Positions 21,369 through 30,879 of a stretch of 64,000 nt of DNA are shown here, piece by piece (position 1 is the first letter of the stretch; the number at the start of each line of letters is the position of its first letter). The position numbers and the translations under genes are program-made. This DNA comes from Rhodopseudomonas sp. AAP120 (GTDB lineage: Bacteria; Pseudomonadota; Alphaproteobacteria; Rhizobiales; Xanthobacteraceae): positions 1 to 64,000 of the forward strand of contig NZ_LJIC01000093.1 of the NCBI RefSeq assembly GCF_001295845.1. The letters are read 5' to 3'. The notes beneath the pieces are model-generated. The model did no database searches, was not told the origin of the DNA, and saw only the letters and a list, made by a program, of their open reading frames with translations.

Positions 21369-22043
21369 TTAGCCGGGCAGTAATCGGGTGACGGCCTGCG
21401 GCAGATCCCGCATATGGCCGACCACGATGTCCGGATTGAGTTCGGCGATCGGAACCTCGGTGTAGCCGAACTCGACCCCGATCACCGGGACGCCGGCCCG
21501 GCGGGCGACGCCGACGTCGGGGCCGGCGTCGCCGACCATCACGGTCGAGGCGAGGGTGCCGCCGGCCTTGGCGACCGTCTCGCGCAGGATCGTCGGATCC
21601 GGCTTGGCGGCGCCGAACGTATCCGCGCCGCAGATCGCCGCGAAGCGCGAGCTGAGGCCGAGCTGGTCGAGCAGCAGCTTCGACAGCCATTCCAGCTTGT
21701 TGGTGCAGACCGCGAATTGGTAGCCCTGGCCCGCCAGGTGGTCGAGCGTCGCCTCCAGCCCTTCGAACGGCCGGGATTCGACCGCGATATTGGCCGCGTA
21801 ATAGTCGATGAAGTCCACCGCCAGCCGGTTGACGTCGTCCGGGCTGATGACGCGGCCGTCGAGCTCCAGGCCGCGCTCCAGCAGGCGCCGGGCGCCCTGG
21901 CCGATCATGTTGCGCGCCTTGGCCAGCGGCACGGCCGGCATGCCTTCGCGGACCAGGATGTAGTTGAGGGCGTTGATCAGGTCCGGCGCGGTGTCGATCA
22001 GCGTGCCGTCCAGGTCGAAAACAACGGTGCGAACTGTGCTCAT
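21369..22043 (-). CDS. gph: Phosphoglycolate phosphatase (HAD superfamily)
   Basis: A 224-residue HAD phosphatase. Motif [16 protein letters not shown] holds the catalytic DxD, followed by the alpha-helical cap, motif II (FAVCTNK), the motif III lysine (KPDPTILRE) and motif IV ([16 protein letters not shown]). It dephosphorylates 2-phosphoglycolate, important where RuBisCO works. I start it at MSTVRTV; a longer version would add 29 residues that lack similarity to the family. It is divergent from rpiA with 141 bases between. Confidence 0.92.
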   Translation of the reverse strand: MSTVRTVVFDLDGTLIDTAPDLINALNYILVREGMPAVPLAKARNMIGQGARRLLERGLELDGRVISPDDVNRLAVDFIDYYAANIAVESRPFEGLEATLDHLAGQGYQFAVCTNKLEWLSKLLLDQLGLSSRFAAICGADTFGAAKPDPTILRETVAKAGGTLASTVMVGDAGPDVGVARRAGVPVIGVEFGYTEVPIAELNPDIVVGHMRDLPQAVTRLLPG

Positions 22044-22184
22044 GGCATCAGCGCTACCGTTCCCCGCGGATTTCTGCAACCGCCCCATAAGCAGTGGCGG
22101 GCCGCAATCCGCCCTGTTGTTCTCCCGCAAACGCCGTTAGATATGCCGCGCCGCGGGGGACGCTGGCGGAGCGGGGATATCCGG

Positions 22185-22883
22185 ATGGACAAGGAAAATC
22201 TGAAGCGGCTGGCGGCGGCACGGGCCCTGGAGGAAGTGCGCGGCGGCATGAAGCTCGGCCTCGGCACCGGCTCGACCGCCAAGCATTTCGTCGAGCTGCT
22301 GGGCGAAAAGGTTCGCGGCGGGCTCGATGTCGTCGGCGTGCCGACGTCGGAGGCGACCCGCGCCGACGCCGAGCGCTGTGGTATCCGGCTGAGCACGCTC
22401 GACGAGATCGACCATCTCGACCTGACGGTGGACGGCGCCGACGAGGTCGATACCCGGCTCGACCTGATCAAGGGCGGCGGCGGCGCGCTGCTCCGCGAAA
22501 AGATCGTCGCGGCCGCATCGGATCGCATGATCGTGATCGCCGACGAATCGAAATGGGTCGACCGGCTCGGCCGCTTTCCGCTCCCGGTGGAGGTGATCCC
22601 GTTCGGCCTCGCGGCGACCCGCCGGGCGATCGAGAAAGCCTGCGCCGAGGTCGGCGCCGCGGGCGAATTAAAGCTCCGCGCCGGCAAGGACGGCCATGCT
22701 TTTGTCACCGATGGTGGCCACTGGATCGTCGATGCCCATCTTGGGCAGATCTCGGATGCTCCTCGCTTGGCCCAGTACCTCTCGGCGATTCCGGGCGTAG
22801 TCGAGCATGGGTTGTTTATCGGGATCGCCAGCACCGTGGTGCTCGCGGGCGCCGAAGGAATTCGAACTGTCGAACGGGCGTAG
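22185..22883 (+). CDS. rpiA: Ribose-5-phosphate isomerase A
   Basis: A 232-residue enzyme interconverting ribose 5-phosphate and ribulose 5-phosphate in the pentose phosphate and Calvin cycles. All signatures are present: [16 protein letters not shown] (phosphate loop), [10 protein letters not shown] and [13 protein letters not shown] with the catalytic residues, and the C-terminal GVVEHGLF. The ATG at MDKENLK is the natural start; upstream in-frame sequence is antisense to gph and not coding. A small secreted protein gene follows after 24 bases. Confidence 0.96.
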   Translation: MDKENLKRLAAARALEEVRGGMKLGLGTGSTAKHFVELLGEKVRGGLDVVGVPTSEATRADAERCGIRLSTLDEIDHLDLTVDGADEVDTRLDLIKGGGGALLREKIVAAASDRMIVIADESKWVDRLGRFPLPVEVIPFGLAATRRAIEKACAEVGAAGELKLRAGKDGHAFVTDGGHWIVDAHLGQISDAPRLAQYLSAIPGVVEHGLFIGIASTVVLAGAEGIRTVERA

Positions 22884-22907
22884 CGCCCACCATCCTGGAG
22901 ACATGCA

Positions 22908-23417
22908 ATGAAGTACCTCTCGAAAGCACTGCTGGCCGCCGGCCTGACGCTGGGCATCGCGTTGTCCGCGGGGCAGGCGATGGCGCAGGCGAAGCCGCCG
23001 ACCCCCGCCGCGATCGCTGCCGCCAAGGAGATTCTGGAGCTGAAGCGCGCCAACACCATCTATGCCAACGCGGTGCCGAACATCGTCCAGCGCACCATGG
23101 ACACCCTGATGCAGACCAATCTGAACTATCAGAAGGATCTCAAGGAGGTCGCCGAGGTGGTCGCCAAGAACATGGCCGGCCGCGAGAAGGAGATCGGCGA
23201 CGGCATGGCCAAGATCTACGCGCAGGACTTCACCGAGCAGGAGCTGAAGGACCTGGTGACGTTCTACAAGACGCCGCTCGGCCAGAAGCTGCTGAACGAA
23301 GAGCCGAAGGCGATCGCGTCGAGCATGCAGTACATGAACCAGTGGGCGCAGACCTTCGCCGAGGAAGTCAACGGTCAGTTCCGCGCCGAAATGCGCAAGC
23401 GCGGCAAGGCGATCTGA
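22908..23417 (+). CDS. Secreted DUF2059 protein
   Basis: A 169-residue protein with a cleavable signal (LSKALLAAGLTLGIALSAGQAMAQ). The mature part matches DUF2059: ILELKRANTIYANAVPNIVQ, then IYAQDFTEQELKDLVTFYKTP with LGQKLLNEEPKA. The family is mostly helical and periplasmic, with no known role. A GGAG ribosome-binding site sits shortly before the ATG. It follows rpiA and is probably co-transcribed. Confidence 0.9.
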   Translation: MKYLSKALLAAGLTLGIALSAGQAMAQAKPPTPAAIAAAKEILELKRANTIYANAVPNIVQRTMDTLMQTNLNYQKDLKEVAEVVAKNMAGREKEIGDGMAKIYAQDFTEQELKDLVTFYKTPLGQKLLNEEPKAIASSMQYMNQWAQTFAEEVNGQFRAEMRKRGKAI

Positions 23418-23450
23418 TCGACGGCGCGGCGGAGCATTCCGCCTCGTATT

Positions 23451-23534
23451 CCGTCATTGCGAGCGAAGCGAAGCAATCCAGAAGCGTCGTGCACTGAGCT
23501 GGATTGCTTCGTCGCTTCGCTCCTCGCAATGACG
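23451..23534. repeat. Palindromic intergenic repeat, GTCATTGCGAG type
   Basis: Starts CCGTCATTGCGAGCGAAGCG and ends CCTCGCAATGACGG. Inner arms AAGCAATCCAG and CTGGATTGCTT surround a short variable centre. The whole 84 bases can fold into one long hairpin between the DUF2059 gene and gor. Confidence 0.9.
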
Positions 23535-23575
23535 GAGAACTAAGTTTCGGGCCTTAGCCCCAGGGCGAACACGTC

Positions 23576-24961
23576 ATGACCGACTTTGATACTGATCTGT
23601 TCGTCATTGGTGGCGGCTCCGGCGGCGTGCGCGCCGCCCGGATCGCCGCCGGCCATGGCGCCCGCGTGATGATCGCCGAGGAATATCGCTTCGGCGGCAC
23701 CTGCGTGATCCGCGGCTGCGTGCCGAAGAAGCTGATGGTCCACGCCTCGCACGTTCACGATGAAATCCGCGACGCCGCGGGCTTCGGCTGGACCATCCCG
23801 GAGGCGCGGTTCGACTGGCGGGTGCTGACCCGCAACATCGACACCGAGCTCGCGCGGCTCGAAAACATCTACGCCAGCAATGTCGAGAAGTCGGGCGCCA
23901 AGACCGTCAAGGCGCGCGCCGTGTTCGAGGATCCGCACACGCTACGGCTGTCGACGGGCGAGACGATCCGGGCGCAGCATGTGCTGATCGCGACCGGCGG
24001 CGCGCCCAACCACGGCACGATGATCCCGGGCATCGAGCACGTCATCTCGTCCAACGAAGTCTTCCACCTGAAGCAGTTGCCGAAGCGCATCCTGATCCAG
24101 GGCGGCGGCTACATCGCGCTGGAATTCGCCTGCATCTTCGCCGGCCTCGGCAGCGACGTCACCGTGGTGTATCGCGGCGACAACGTGTTGCGCGGCTTCG
24201 ACGAGGACGTCCGCGCGCATGTCCGCACCGAGATGGAGCGGGCCGGCATCACCATTCTGACCGGCTGCACCGTCGCCCGCGTCGAGAAGCCGGGCGAGGA
24301 ATACATCTCGCATCTGTCGAGCGGCTCCAGCGTCGCGTCCGACCAGGTGCTGTTCGCGATCGGCCGCCACCCGAACGTCGCCAATCTCGGGCTCGAGAAG
24401 GCCGGCGTCGCGATCAACCCGGACAATGGCGGCATCGCCGTCAATGAATTCTGCCAGACCAACGTCCCGCACATCTATGCGATCGGCGACGTCACGCATC
24501 GCATCAATCTGACCCCGGTGGCGATCCGCGAGGGTCACGCCTTCGCCGACACCGTGTTCGGCAAGCGGCCGGTGCAGGTCGACTACACCAACATCCCGAC
24601 CGCGGTGTTCTCGCAGCCGGAGGTCGGCACCGTCGGCCTGACGGAATCGCAGGCGCGGTCGCTGTATCCGCGCGTCGACATCTACAAGACCGACTTCCGC
24701 CCGCTGAAGGCGACCGTTTCGGGCAGCCAGGTCCGTACGCTGATGAAGCTCGTGGTCGACGGCGCCACCGACCGCGTGGTCGGCTGCCACATCGTCGGAC
24801 CGGAGGCGGGCGAACTGGTGCAGGTGCTGGCGATCGCGGTGAAGATGAAAGCCACCAAGGCCGACTTCGACGCCACCATGGCGCTGCATCCCACGGCCGC
24901 CGAAGAGCTGGTGACGATGCGGACGCCCACGGCCCGCTACGGCCTCGAAGCCGCGGAGTAG
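23576..24961 (+). CDS. gor: Glutathione-disulfide reductase
   Basis: A 461-residue FAD flavoenzyme that regenerates glutathione with NADPH. The FAD fold (LFVIGGGSGGVRAARIAAGHGA) is followed by the redox disulfide GGTCVIRGCVPKK. The pyridine nucleotide domain has QGGGYIALEFACIFAGLG, where the Ala at the usual third Gly and the downstream Arg (YRGDNVLRGF) fit NADPH use. The C-terminal dimer block ALHPTAAEELVTMR holds the catalytic His-Glu pair. The gene stands alone, preceded by a palindromic repeat. Confidence 0.96.
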   Translation: MTDFDTDLFVIGGGSGGVRAARIAAGHGARVMIAEEYRFGGTCVIRGCVPKKLMVHASHVHDEIRDAAGFGWTIPEARFDWRVLTRNIDTELARLENIYASNVEKSGAKTVKARAVFEDPHTLRLSTGETIRAQHVLIATGGAPNHGTMIPGIEHVISSNEVFHLKQLPKRILIQGGGYIALEFACIFAGLGSDVTVVYRGDNVLRGFDEDVRAHVRTEMERAGITILTGCTVARVEKPGEEYISHLSSGSSVASDQVLFAIGRHPNVANLGLEKAGVAINPDNGGIAVNEFCQTNVPHIYAIGDVTHRINLTPVAIREGHAFADTVFGKRPVQVDYTNIPTAVFSQPEVGTVGLTESQARSLYPRVDIYKTDFRPLKATVSGSQVRTLMKLVVDGATDRVVGCHIVGPEAGELVQVLAIAVKMKATKADFDATMALHPTAAEELVTMRTPTARYGLEAAE

Positions 24962-25139
24962 CCTGCCGGCGGGCCGGCTTGCCGCGGCGTCCGTGATTGC
25001 CCGGAATTGATTTCCGTTGCCCACGCAACAGGTTGTAGTCTTGGGCGGATTTCCGTCTAGCGATTGGCGGGGAGGCTGTGTATAACGCGGCCGCCGCGAA
25101 CCATTGTTAAGTCGTGGCTTTTCTTCAGGAGTTGGTCCT

Positions 25140-26528
25140 ATGTCCGAGCGATGGACACCCGAGAGTTGGCGCAGCAAACCCGTGCAGCAGATGCCGGGCT
25201 ATCCCGACGCGAAGGCGCTCGCGGATGTCGAGGCGCAGCTCGCGACGTTTCCGCCGCTGGTGTTCGCCGGCGAGGCGCGCAACCTGAAGAAGCAGCTCGC
25301 CAGCGTCGCGGCCGGCGAGGCGTTCCTGCTGCAGGGCGGCGACTGCGCCGAGAGCTTCGCCGAACACGGCGCCAACAACATCCGCGACCTGTTCCGCGTC
25401 TTCCTGCAGATGGCGATCGTGCTGACTTACGCCGGCGCCTCGCCGGTGGTGAAGGTCGGGCGTATCGCCGGGCAGTTCGCCAAGCCGCGCTCGGCCCCGG
25501 TCGAGAAGCGCGACGGCGTCGAGCTGCCGAGCTATCGCGGCGACATCATCAACGACATCGCCTTCACCGAAGACGCGCGCGTGCCCGATCCGCGCCGCCA
25601 GCTCGAAGCCTATCGCCAGTCGGCCGCGACGCTCAATCTGCTGCGCGCCTTCGCCAAGGGCGGCTATGCCAGCGTCGAGAACGTGCATCGCTGGATGCTG
25701 CAGTCGGTCAGCGATAGTCCGCAGTCGAAGGCCTATGCGGATTTGGCCGACCGCGTCTCCGGCGCGCTGGATTTCATGCGCGCCTGCGGGCTGACTTTCG
25801 CGGTCGATTCCTCGCTCGGCACCACCGACTTCTACACCTCCCACGAGGCGCTGCTGCTCGGCTACGAGCAGGCGATGACCCGCGTCGACTCGACCACGGG
25901 CGACTGGTACGCGACCAGCGGCCACATGCTGTGGATCGGCGATCGCACCCGTCAGCTCGACCACGCCCATGTCGAGTACTTCCGCGGCATCAAGAATCCG
26001 ATCGGCCTGAAATGCGGCCCGTCGCTGAAGACCGACGAACTGCTGAAGCTGATCGACGTGCTCAATCCCGAGAACGAAGCCGGGCGGCTGACCCTGATCG
26101 GCCGTTTCGGCCACGAGAAGATCGGCGATCATCTGCCGGCGATGGTCCGCGCCGTGCAGCGCGAGGGCCGCAACGTGGTGTGGTCGTGCGATCCGATGCA
26201 CGGCAACACCATCACGTCGAACTCCGGCTACAAGACCCGGCCGTTCGACCGCATCCTCTCCGAGGTGCGCTCGTTCTTCGCGGTTCACGCCGCGGAGGGG
26301 ACGCATGCCGGCGGCGTGCATCTGGAGATGACCGGCCAGAACGTCACCGAGTGCCTCGGCGGCGCCCGCGCCATCACCGACGAAGATCTCAACAACCGCT
26401 ATCACACCGCCTGCGATCCGCGGCTCAACGCCGAGCAGTCGATCGACATGGCGTTCCTGATCGCGGATCTCCTGAAGCAGGGCCGCGCCGGCAAGGTCAG
26501 CCCGCTGCCGGTGGCGGCGGGGCTGTAA
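25140..26528 (+). CDS. Class II (plant-type) 3-deoxy-D-arabino-heptulosonate-7-phosphate synthase
   Basis: A 462-residue enzyme for the first step of aromatic amino acid synthesis, from phosphoenolpyruvate and erythrose 4-phosphate. Class II signatures are clear: [24 protein letters not shown] with the metal-binding Cys, [23 protein letters not shown] and [10 protein letters not shown]. Class II enzymes are commonly controlled by aromatic amino acids. I start at [10 protein letters not shown]; the in-frame ATG 12 codons upstream adds residues unlike the family. No other shikimate gene is adjacent. Confidence 0.95.
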   Translation: MSERWTPESWRSKPVQQMPGYPDAKALADVEAQLATFPPLVFAGEARNLKKQLASVAAGEAFLLQGGDCAESFAEHGANNIRDLFRVFLQMAIVLTYAGASPVVKVGRIAGQFAKPRSAPVEKRDGVELPSYRGDIINDIAFTEDARVPDPRRQLEAYRQSAATLNLLRAFAKGGYASVENVHRWMLQSVSDSPQSKAYADLADRVSGALDFMRACGLTFAVDSSLGTTDFYTSHEALLLGYEQAMTRVDSTTGDWYATSGHMLWIGDRTRQLDHAHVEYFRGIKNPIGLKCGPSLKTDELLKLIDVLNPENEAGRLTLIGRFGHEKIGDHLPAMVRAVQREGRNVVWSCDPMHGNTITSNSGYKTRPFDRILSEVRSFFAVHAAEGTHAGGVHLEMTGQNVTECLGGARAITDEDLNNRYHTACDPRLNAEQSIDMAFLIADLLKQGRAGKVSPLPVAAGL

Positions 26529-26585
26529 AGGCTCAGCTTCCGGTGGAAGCTGCGCTCACCATCGGGATGCCCGCCGCACGCAGAA

Positions 26586-26692
26586 CCTCATGGTGAGGAG
26601 GCGCGAAGCGCCGTCTCGAACCATGGGCCACTGGTGCTGCGTGGCCCCATCCTTCGAGACGCCCGGCTTTGCCGGGCTCCTCAGGATGAGGA
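26586..26692. repeat. Palindromic intergenic repeat, CATGGTGAGG / CTCAGGATGAGG type
   Basis: The left arm reads CCTCATGGTGAGGAGGCGCG ... CGTCTCGAACCATGGG. The right arm reads CATCCTTCGAGACGC, GGGCTCCTCAGGATGAGG. The GCGCGAAGCGC and CCCGGCTTTGCCGGG pieces form local hairpins. It fills the gap between the DAHP synthase gene and dgkA together with the next repeat. Confidence 0.75.
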
Positions 26693-26785
26693 CTCAGTGC
26701 AAGATGGCGAGGGCGGCATTGCTTCAACTCGTGGATCGCCGGGCTAGCAGGAAATCCACGCTTTCATTTGATGAACATTCCAAGA

Positions 26786-26820
26786 CGTGGATGCCCCGCG
26801 ACAAGCGCGGGCATGACGAG
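26786..26820. repeat. Short palindromic repeat, GTCATGGCCGGG-related
   Basis: GTGGATGCCCCGCGACAAGC and GCGGGCATGACGAG give CCCGCG/CGCGGG arms and an outer ATGAC end. It resembles the right half of the element at 16723-16812. Confidence 0.6.
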
Positions 26821-26840
26821 CAACAGGGGCTGCGGGTCAG

Positions 26841-27194
26841 TTGCTGAGGTTCTGGCGAGCGACGATCAATTCGTGGCGCGGGCTGAAATTCGCGATCCGC
26901 TCCGAGCAGGCGATCCGCGAGGAGCTGGTCGCGCTGGTCCTCGCCGTCCCGCTCGCCTGGCTGATCGGCACCACGCCGGTGCGCCGGGTCGAACTCGTCG
27001 CGGTGGTGGCGCTGGTGATCGTGGTCGAGCTGCTCAACACCGCGATCGAAAAGCTCGCCGACCGCCTCACCACCGAACACGACCCGCAGATCGGCCGGGT
27101 CAAGGACATGGGCTCGGCCGCGGTCGGCGTCGCGCTGGCGATCGCCGGCCTCGTCTGGCTGTTCGCGCTCGGTGAGCGCATGGGGTTTGTCTAG
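26841..27194 (+). CDS. dgkA: Diacylglycerol kinase (prokaryotic, integral membrane)
   Basis: A 117-residue inner-membrane enzyme that phosphorylates diacylglycerol released during envelope glycan synthesis. It has an amphipathic N-terminus (RATINSWRGLKFAIRSEQAIREE) and three membrane helices. The signature ELLNTAIEKLADRLT holds the catalytic and metal-binding glutamates, and IGRVKDMGSAAVG is the usual third block. The start is a TTG directly before LRFWRAT; no ATG fits. nadE begins 45 bases downstream. Confidence 0.94.
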   Translation: MLRFWRATINSWRGLKFAIRSEQAIREELVALVLAVPLAWLIGTTPVRRVELVAVVALVIVVELLNTAIEKLADRLTTEHDPQIGRVKDMGSAAVGVALAIAGLVWLFALGERMGFV

Positions 27195-27239
27195 CCCCGC
27201 CGATTGCGGAGCGGGCGGGGGGCCGTTACATCTTTGGGC

Positions 27240-28994
27240 ATGACCGACACAGCCCGCTTCACCCTCACGCTCGCCCAGCTCAATCCGACCGTCGGCGACG
27301 TCGCCGGCAATGCCGACAAGGCTCGCGCCGCGCGCAAGCAGGCAGCAGCGGACGGTGCCGCGCTGATCGTGTTCCCCGAATTGTTCATCGCCGGCTATCC
27401 GCCGGAGGATCTGGTGCTGAAGCCGGCGTTCCAGGCGGCCTGTCGCTCCGCCGTCGAGGAGCTGGCGCGCGAGACCGCCGATGGCGGCCCGGCGATGCTG
27501 ATCGGCTCGCCCTGGGTGGATAACGGCAAGCTGTACAACGCCTGCGCGCTGCTCGACGGCGGCAAGATCGCGGCGATCCGCTACAAGGTCAATCTGCCGA
27601 ACTACGGCGTGTTCGACGAGAAGCGCGTGTTCTGTCGCGGCCCGGTCGCGGGCCCGATGACGATCCGCGGCGTCCGGGTCGGCGTGCCGATCTGCGAGGA
27701 CACCTGGCTGGAGGAGTCCGAGGACTACGAGAACGTCGTCGAGTGCCTGGCCGAGACCGGCGCCGAGCTGCTGATCGTGCCGAACGGCTCGCCCTATGCG
27801 CGCGGCAAGCAGGATCTGCGGATGTCGGTGTCGGTGGCCCGCGTCACCGAGAGCGACCTGCCGCTGGTGTATCTCAATCAGGTCAGCGGCCAGGACGAAC
27901 TGGTGTTCGACGGCGCGTCGTTCGTGCTCAACGCCGACCGCACGCTCGGCGCGCAGCTGCCGGCCTTCGCCGAGACCATCACCACGCTGTCCTTCGAGAA
28001 GGGCACCGCCGGCTGGCGCTGCGACGGTCCGGTCGCGCCGCTCTTGGAAGGCGACGAGGCCGACTACGCCGCCTGCGTGCTCGGCCTGCGCGACTACGTC
28101 CGCAAGAACGGCTTCCCCGGCGTGCTGCTCGGCATCTCCGGCGGCATCGACTCGGCGCTGTGCGCGGCGATCGCCGTCGATGCGCTCGGCGCCGACAAGG
28201 TCCGCGGCGTAATGCTGCCGTTCCGCTACACCGCGCAGATCTCGCTCGACGACGCGGCGCGCCTGACGACGCTGCTCGGCATCCGCTACGAAGTGCTGCC
28301 GATCGCCCAGGCGGTCGAAGGCTTCGAGGCGATCCTGGCCAAGCCGTTCGCGGGCCTGGAGCGCGACATCACCGAAGAAAACCTGCAGGCGCGCACCCGC
28401 GGCACGCTGTTGATGGCGATCTCCAACAAGACCGGCGCCATGGTGGTGACCACCGGCAACAAGTCGGAAATGAGCGTCGGCTACGCCACGCTGTACGGCG
28501 ACATGAACGGCGGCTTCAACCCGATCAAGGACATCTACAAGACTCAGGTGTTCCGGATGTGCACCCTGCGCAACCGCTGGAAACCCGACGGCGCACTCGG
28601 CCCGGACGGCGAAGTGATCCCCGAAAGCATCATCGTCCGCCCGCCGAGCGCCGAACTGCGCGAAGACCAGACCGACCAGGATTCGCTGCCGCCCTACGAC
28701 ATGCTCGACGCCATCCTCGAACGCTTAGTCGAACGCGAGGAGCCGCTAGCCTCGATCGTCGCCGAAGGTTTTGACAAGGACACGGTGGTGCGGATCGACC
28801 GGTTGTTGAACATCGCCGAATACAAGCGCCGCCAGGCCGCGCCCGGCGTGAAGGTGACGCGCAAGAACTTCGGCCGAGATCGGCGCTATCCGATCACCAA
28901 CCGGTTTCGGGACAAGGCGGAGGCGTTGGCGAAGCCGGACGAGACGCTGGTGGTGAGGAGCGGGCGAGCGTCAAGCGAGGCGTTTGAGGGGTAG
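27240..28994 (+). CDS. nadE: Glutamine-dependent NAD+ synthetase
   Basis: A 584-residue two-domain enzyme for the last step of NAD synthesis. The N-terminal nitrilase-type glutaminase has the Glu (VFPELFIAGYPPEDL), Lys (RYKVNLPNYGVFDE) and Cys (VGVPICEDTWLE) of its triad. The C-terminal ATP pyrophosphatase domain carries GISGGIDSAL and MVVTTGNKSEMSVGY. Ammonia passes from the first domain to the second. Start at MTDTARFTLT; an upstream in-frame GTG or ATG would overlap the end of dgkA's spacer without conserved sequence. Confidence 0.96.
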   Translation: MTDTARFTLTLAQLNPTVGDVAGNADKARAARKQAAADGAALIVFPELFIAGYPPEDLVLKPAFQAACRSAVEELARETADGGPAMLIGSPWVDNGKLYNACALLDGGKIAAIRYKVNLPNYGVFDEKRVFCRGPVAGPMTIRGVRVGVPICEDTWLEESEDYENVVECLAETGAELLIVPNGSPYARGKQDLRMSVSVARVTESDLPLVYLNQVSGQDELVFDGASFVLNADRTLGAQLPAFAETITTLSFEKGTAGWRCDGPVAPLLEGDEADYAACVLGLRDYVRKNGFPGVLLGISGGIDSALCAAIAVDALGADKVRGVMLPFRYTAQISLDDAARLTTLLGIRYEVLPIAQAVEGFEAILAKPFAGLERDITEENLQARTRGTLLMAISNKTGAMVVTTGNKSEMSVGYATLYGDMNGGFNPIKDIYKTQVFRMCTLRNRWKPDGALGPDGEVIPESIIVRPPSAELREDQTDQDSLPPYDMLDAILERLVEREEPLASIVAEGFDKDTVVRIDRLLNIAEYKRRQAAPGVKVTRKNFGRDRRYPITNRFRDKAEALAKPDETLVVRSGRASSEAFEG

Positions 28995-29172
28995 GGCGAA
29001 GTCGGGGGCGCGGACTGTCGACCCGTTACGGGCGCAGCACGCTCGGTTTGTCCGGCGTAAAACCGACCAGCTCAGGGTGGGGCCAGCCGCTGCCGCATAT
29101 AAATGATTATTGAGTGGGACGCCGACTGGCAAGTATGGTCGCGTCGCTGGGCCTCCATGGTGTGCTGCGAAG

Positions 29173-29916
29173 ATGCCCGAAAAGAATTTGTACGTCCCGC
29201 CGTCGCCTCCCGACATCCAGAAGGAGATCGAGATCTTCCGGAAGGAGGAGGAGGCCGCGCAGCAGACCTTCTTCGCCTACCTTGGGATCCGCGACCTGCT
29301 CTCCAAGCGGCCAGACGTCCGGGCGGCCGTTAACAGGAATTCGATGTTTTGGTTGACGACCAACCACGCGCTGTTCGTGTCGACGTTCATATGGCTCGGG
29401 CGCATCTTCGATACGAAATCCGCTCACAACGTCGGCGTGCTGCTGAAGGCCGTCGAGCAGAACCTGCCAAAGCTCGACCGCAAGGCCCTGCGCAAGCGCA
29501 AAGAGGAATTCATCGCCCCCGCAGAGGCCGCCGAATACGTAGAGGAAAAGCACGACACCGCTATCGATGACGTGCGCGAGCTGCGCAAGCAGGTCCGCGA
29601 GTGGCGTAAGATCTATGAGTCGGTCTACGGTGAGGTACGCGACCACCTCGCGCACAATAAGGGCGCCAAGGACGAACTCGACGCGCTGCTGGCGCGCACT
29701 AACATCGACGAGATGAAGCGAATGTTCGCGTTCCTACACGGGCTCCACGAAGCCCTGATCGAATTATACCTCAACGGCCGCAACCCGCTGCCGCTGCCGG
29801 ATGTGACATTTAATCCGCCGCCGACGAGGCCACGCCATCCCGGCGACGAGGCCTACGCCGAGGCGCAGGCGTCACTGCTCTCGATGGTCGGCGAGCAACT
29901 TGGCCGTCTTGTTTAA
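29173..29916 (+). CDS. Hypothetical protein with HEPN/AbiU2-like features
   Basis: A 247-residue all-helical, soluble protein with no close family that I can name firmly. The block HALFVSTFIWLGRIFDTKSAHNVGVLL followed about 60 residues later by a basic helix and VYGEVRDHLAHNKG resembles AbiU2-type HEPN domains. Arg156 and His161 fit the Rx4-6H motif of HEPN ribonucleases. The middle is highly charged (LRKRKEEF, VRELRKQVREWRK). No antitoxin or nucleotidyltransferase gene adjoins it. The GC content of the flank is lower than its surroundings, suggesting acquisition. The start at MPEKNLY is chosen over one 21 codons upstream. Confidence 0.6.
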   Translation: MPEKNLYVPPSPPDIQKEIEIFRKEEEAAQQTFFAYLGIRDLLSKRPDVRAAVNRNSMFWLTTNHALFVSTFIWLGRIFDTKSAHNVGVLLKAVEQNLPKLDRKALRKRKEEFIAPAEAAEYVEEKHDTAIDDVRELRKQVREWRKIYESVYGEVRDHLAHNKGAKDELDALLARTNIDEMKRMFAFLHGLHEALIELYLNGRNPLPLPDVTFNPPPTRPRHPGDEAYAEAQASLLSMVGEQLGRLV

Positions 29917-30239
29917 ACCAGTGACTGCAACGTCAATAAAATGCAAGATTCGCTAATGGCCCTAGCGGGCGTACCGCAACTTTGAACTTGTTGGCCCCTT
30001 TCATTAGTGGGCATCCGGCAGCGTGCTCGGGCGCCGTCGCTTACCCCTCAACTGATCTCCGCCCAATTCTCGATCCGTACGTGATTAATATCAGGAATGC
30101 ATTATCGATAGAGTGATGTTAGGAGGCTCGAAAGCCGAGGCTGCTAACATCTTCCCAGAACTTCCTTCCCAATGATCGTCGGCTCTGCCATCCTTCCCCC
30201 ACGCCCGCGCAGACGGGCTTTCGACATTGGGAGGAATTC
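29917..30239. other. Lower-GC intergenic stretch without a gene
   Basis: About 320 bases between the HEPN-like gene and the cupin gene. By hand count bases 29941-30000 are 53 percent GC, below the 65-70 percent of the surrounding genes. No open reading frame with coding character was seen on either strand. It contains one hairpin, listed separately. Confidence 0.6.
30115..30151. repeat. Nested inverted repeat upstream of the cupin gene
   Basis: Outer arms GATGTTAG and CTAACATC (eight pairs) enclose an inner GGCT-CGAA-AGCC hairpin. It lies about 90 bases before the cupin start codon and about 200 after the HEPN-like gene. It could be a terminator without a T-run, or an operator for the cupin gene. 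Confidence 0.4.
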
Positions 30240-30665
30240 ATGCTGACACGACGAGGATTTGTGGCGGTTGCGGGCTGTGCGATCTGCAGCGTTGCGGGGT
30301 TCGGGGCGAGCGAGGCGTTTGCGCAGGGCGCTGCGGCGACGACGGCGAACGGCGTCACGCGCAAGGTGCTCAGCCGGGTCGACGGTCCGGCCGCGGGCTA
30401 CGAGACGATTATCATGGACGTGACGCTCGATCCCGGCGCAGTGGTGGGGCGCCATACCCACCCGGGCATCGAGTCGACCTATGTGATGGAAGGCGAACTC
30501 GAACTGCCGATCGAGGGACGGCCGACCACGATCGCGAAAGCCGGCGACGCCTTCCAGGTGCCGCTCAACACCCCGCATGCCGGCGGCAAGCCCGCGACGG
30601 CCAAGACCCGGCTGATGGTCAACTACATCGTCGAAAAGGGCAAGCCGCTGGCCAGCCCGGTGTGA
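30240..30665 (+). CDS. Exported cupin-domain protein
   Basis: A 141-residue protein. The N-terminal TRRGFVAVAGCAIC ... ASEAFAQ is a Tat-like signal with paired arginines. The cupin fold shows the first motif (PGAVVGRHTHPGIESTYVMEGELE) with two His and a Glu as metal ligands, and the second (GDAFQVPLNTPHAGGKPA) with one His. It is probably a small periplasmic metal-binding cupin of unknown substrate. A GGGAGGAA ribosome-binding site precedes the ATG. Confidence 0.87.
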   Translation: MLTRRGFVAVAGCAICSVAGFGASEAFAQGAAATTANGVTRKVLSRVDGPAAGYETIIMDVTLDPGAVVGRHTHPGIESTYVMEGELELPIEGRPTTIAKAGDAFQVPLNTPHAGGKPATAKTRLMVNYIVEKGKPLASPV

Positions 30666-30678
30666 CACGGGGTCTTCT

Positions 30679-30708
30679 CGCGCGCTTTGTCGATAAGCGA
30701 AGCGCGCG
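30679..30708. repeat. GC-rich hairpin after the cupin gene
   Basis: CGCGCGCTT and AAGCGCGCG form a nine-pair stem around a 12-base loop, 13 bases past the cupin stop. A second GC-rich inverted pair follows around 30737-30758. It probably acts as a Rho-type or structural 3' end. Confidence 0.4.
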
Positions 30709-30879
30709 CCTGCCTGGCTTGCAGAGCCGTCAGCCCGAGGTGCGCGCGCAGCGCGCCTCGAACGGTGCGGCCGAGCGCTTGTGGCCACCCGTCGAGGCCA
30801 GCCAAGCCGCGCACAGCGCGTCCCGGCGGGCACCTCAAAGTCTGGACGAAATTCGATCCGTGAATGAGGTCTTGAACGT

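Noticed and set aside
29103-29333. Small frame overlapping the HEPN-like gene start, possible antitoxin
   Set aside because: It runs deep into the HEPN-like gene in another frame and turns into Arg/Pro/Gly-rich shadow sequence.
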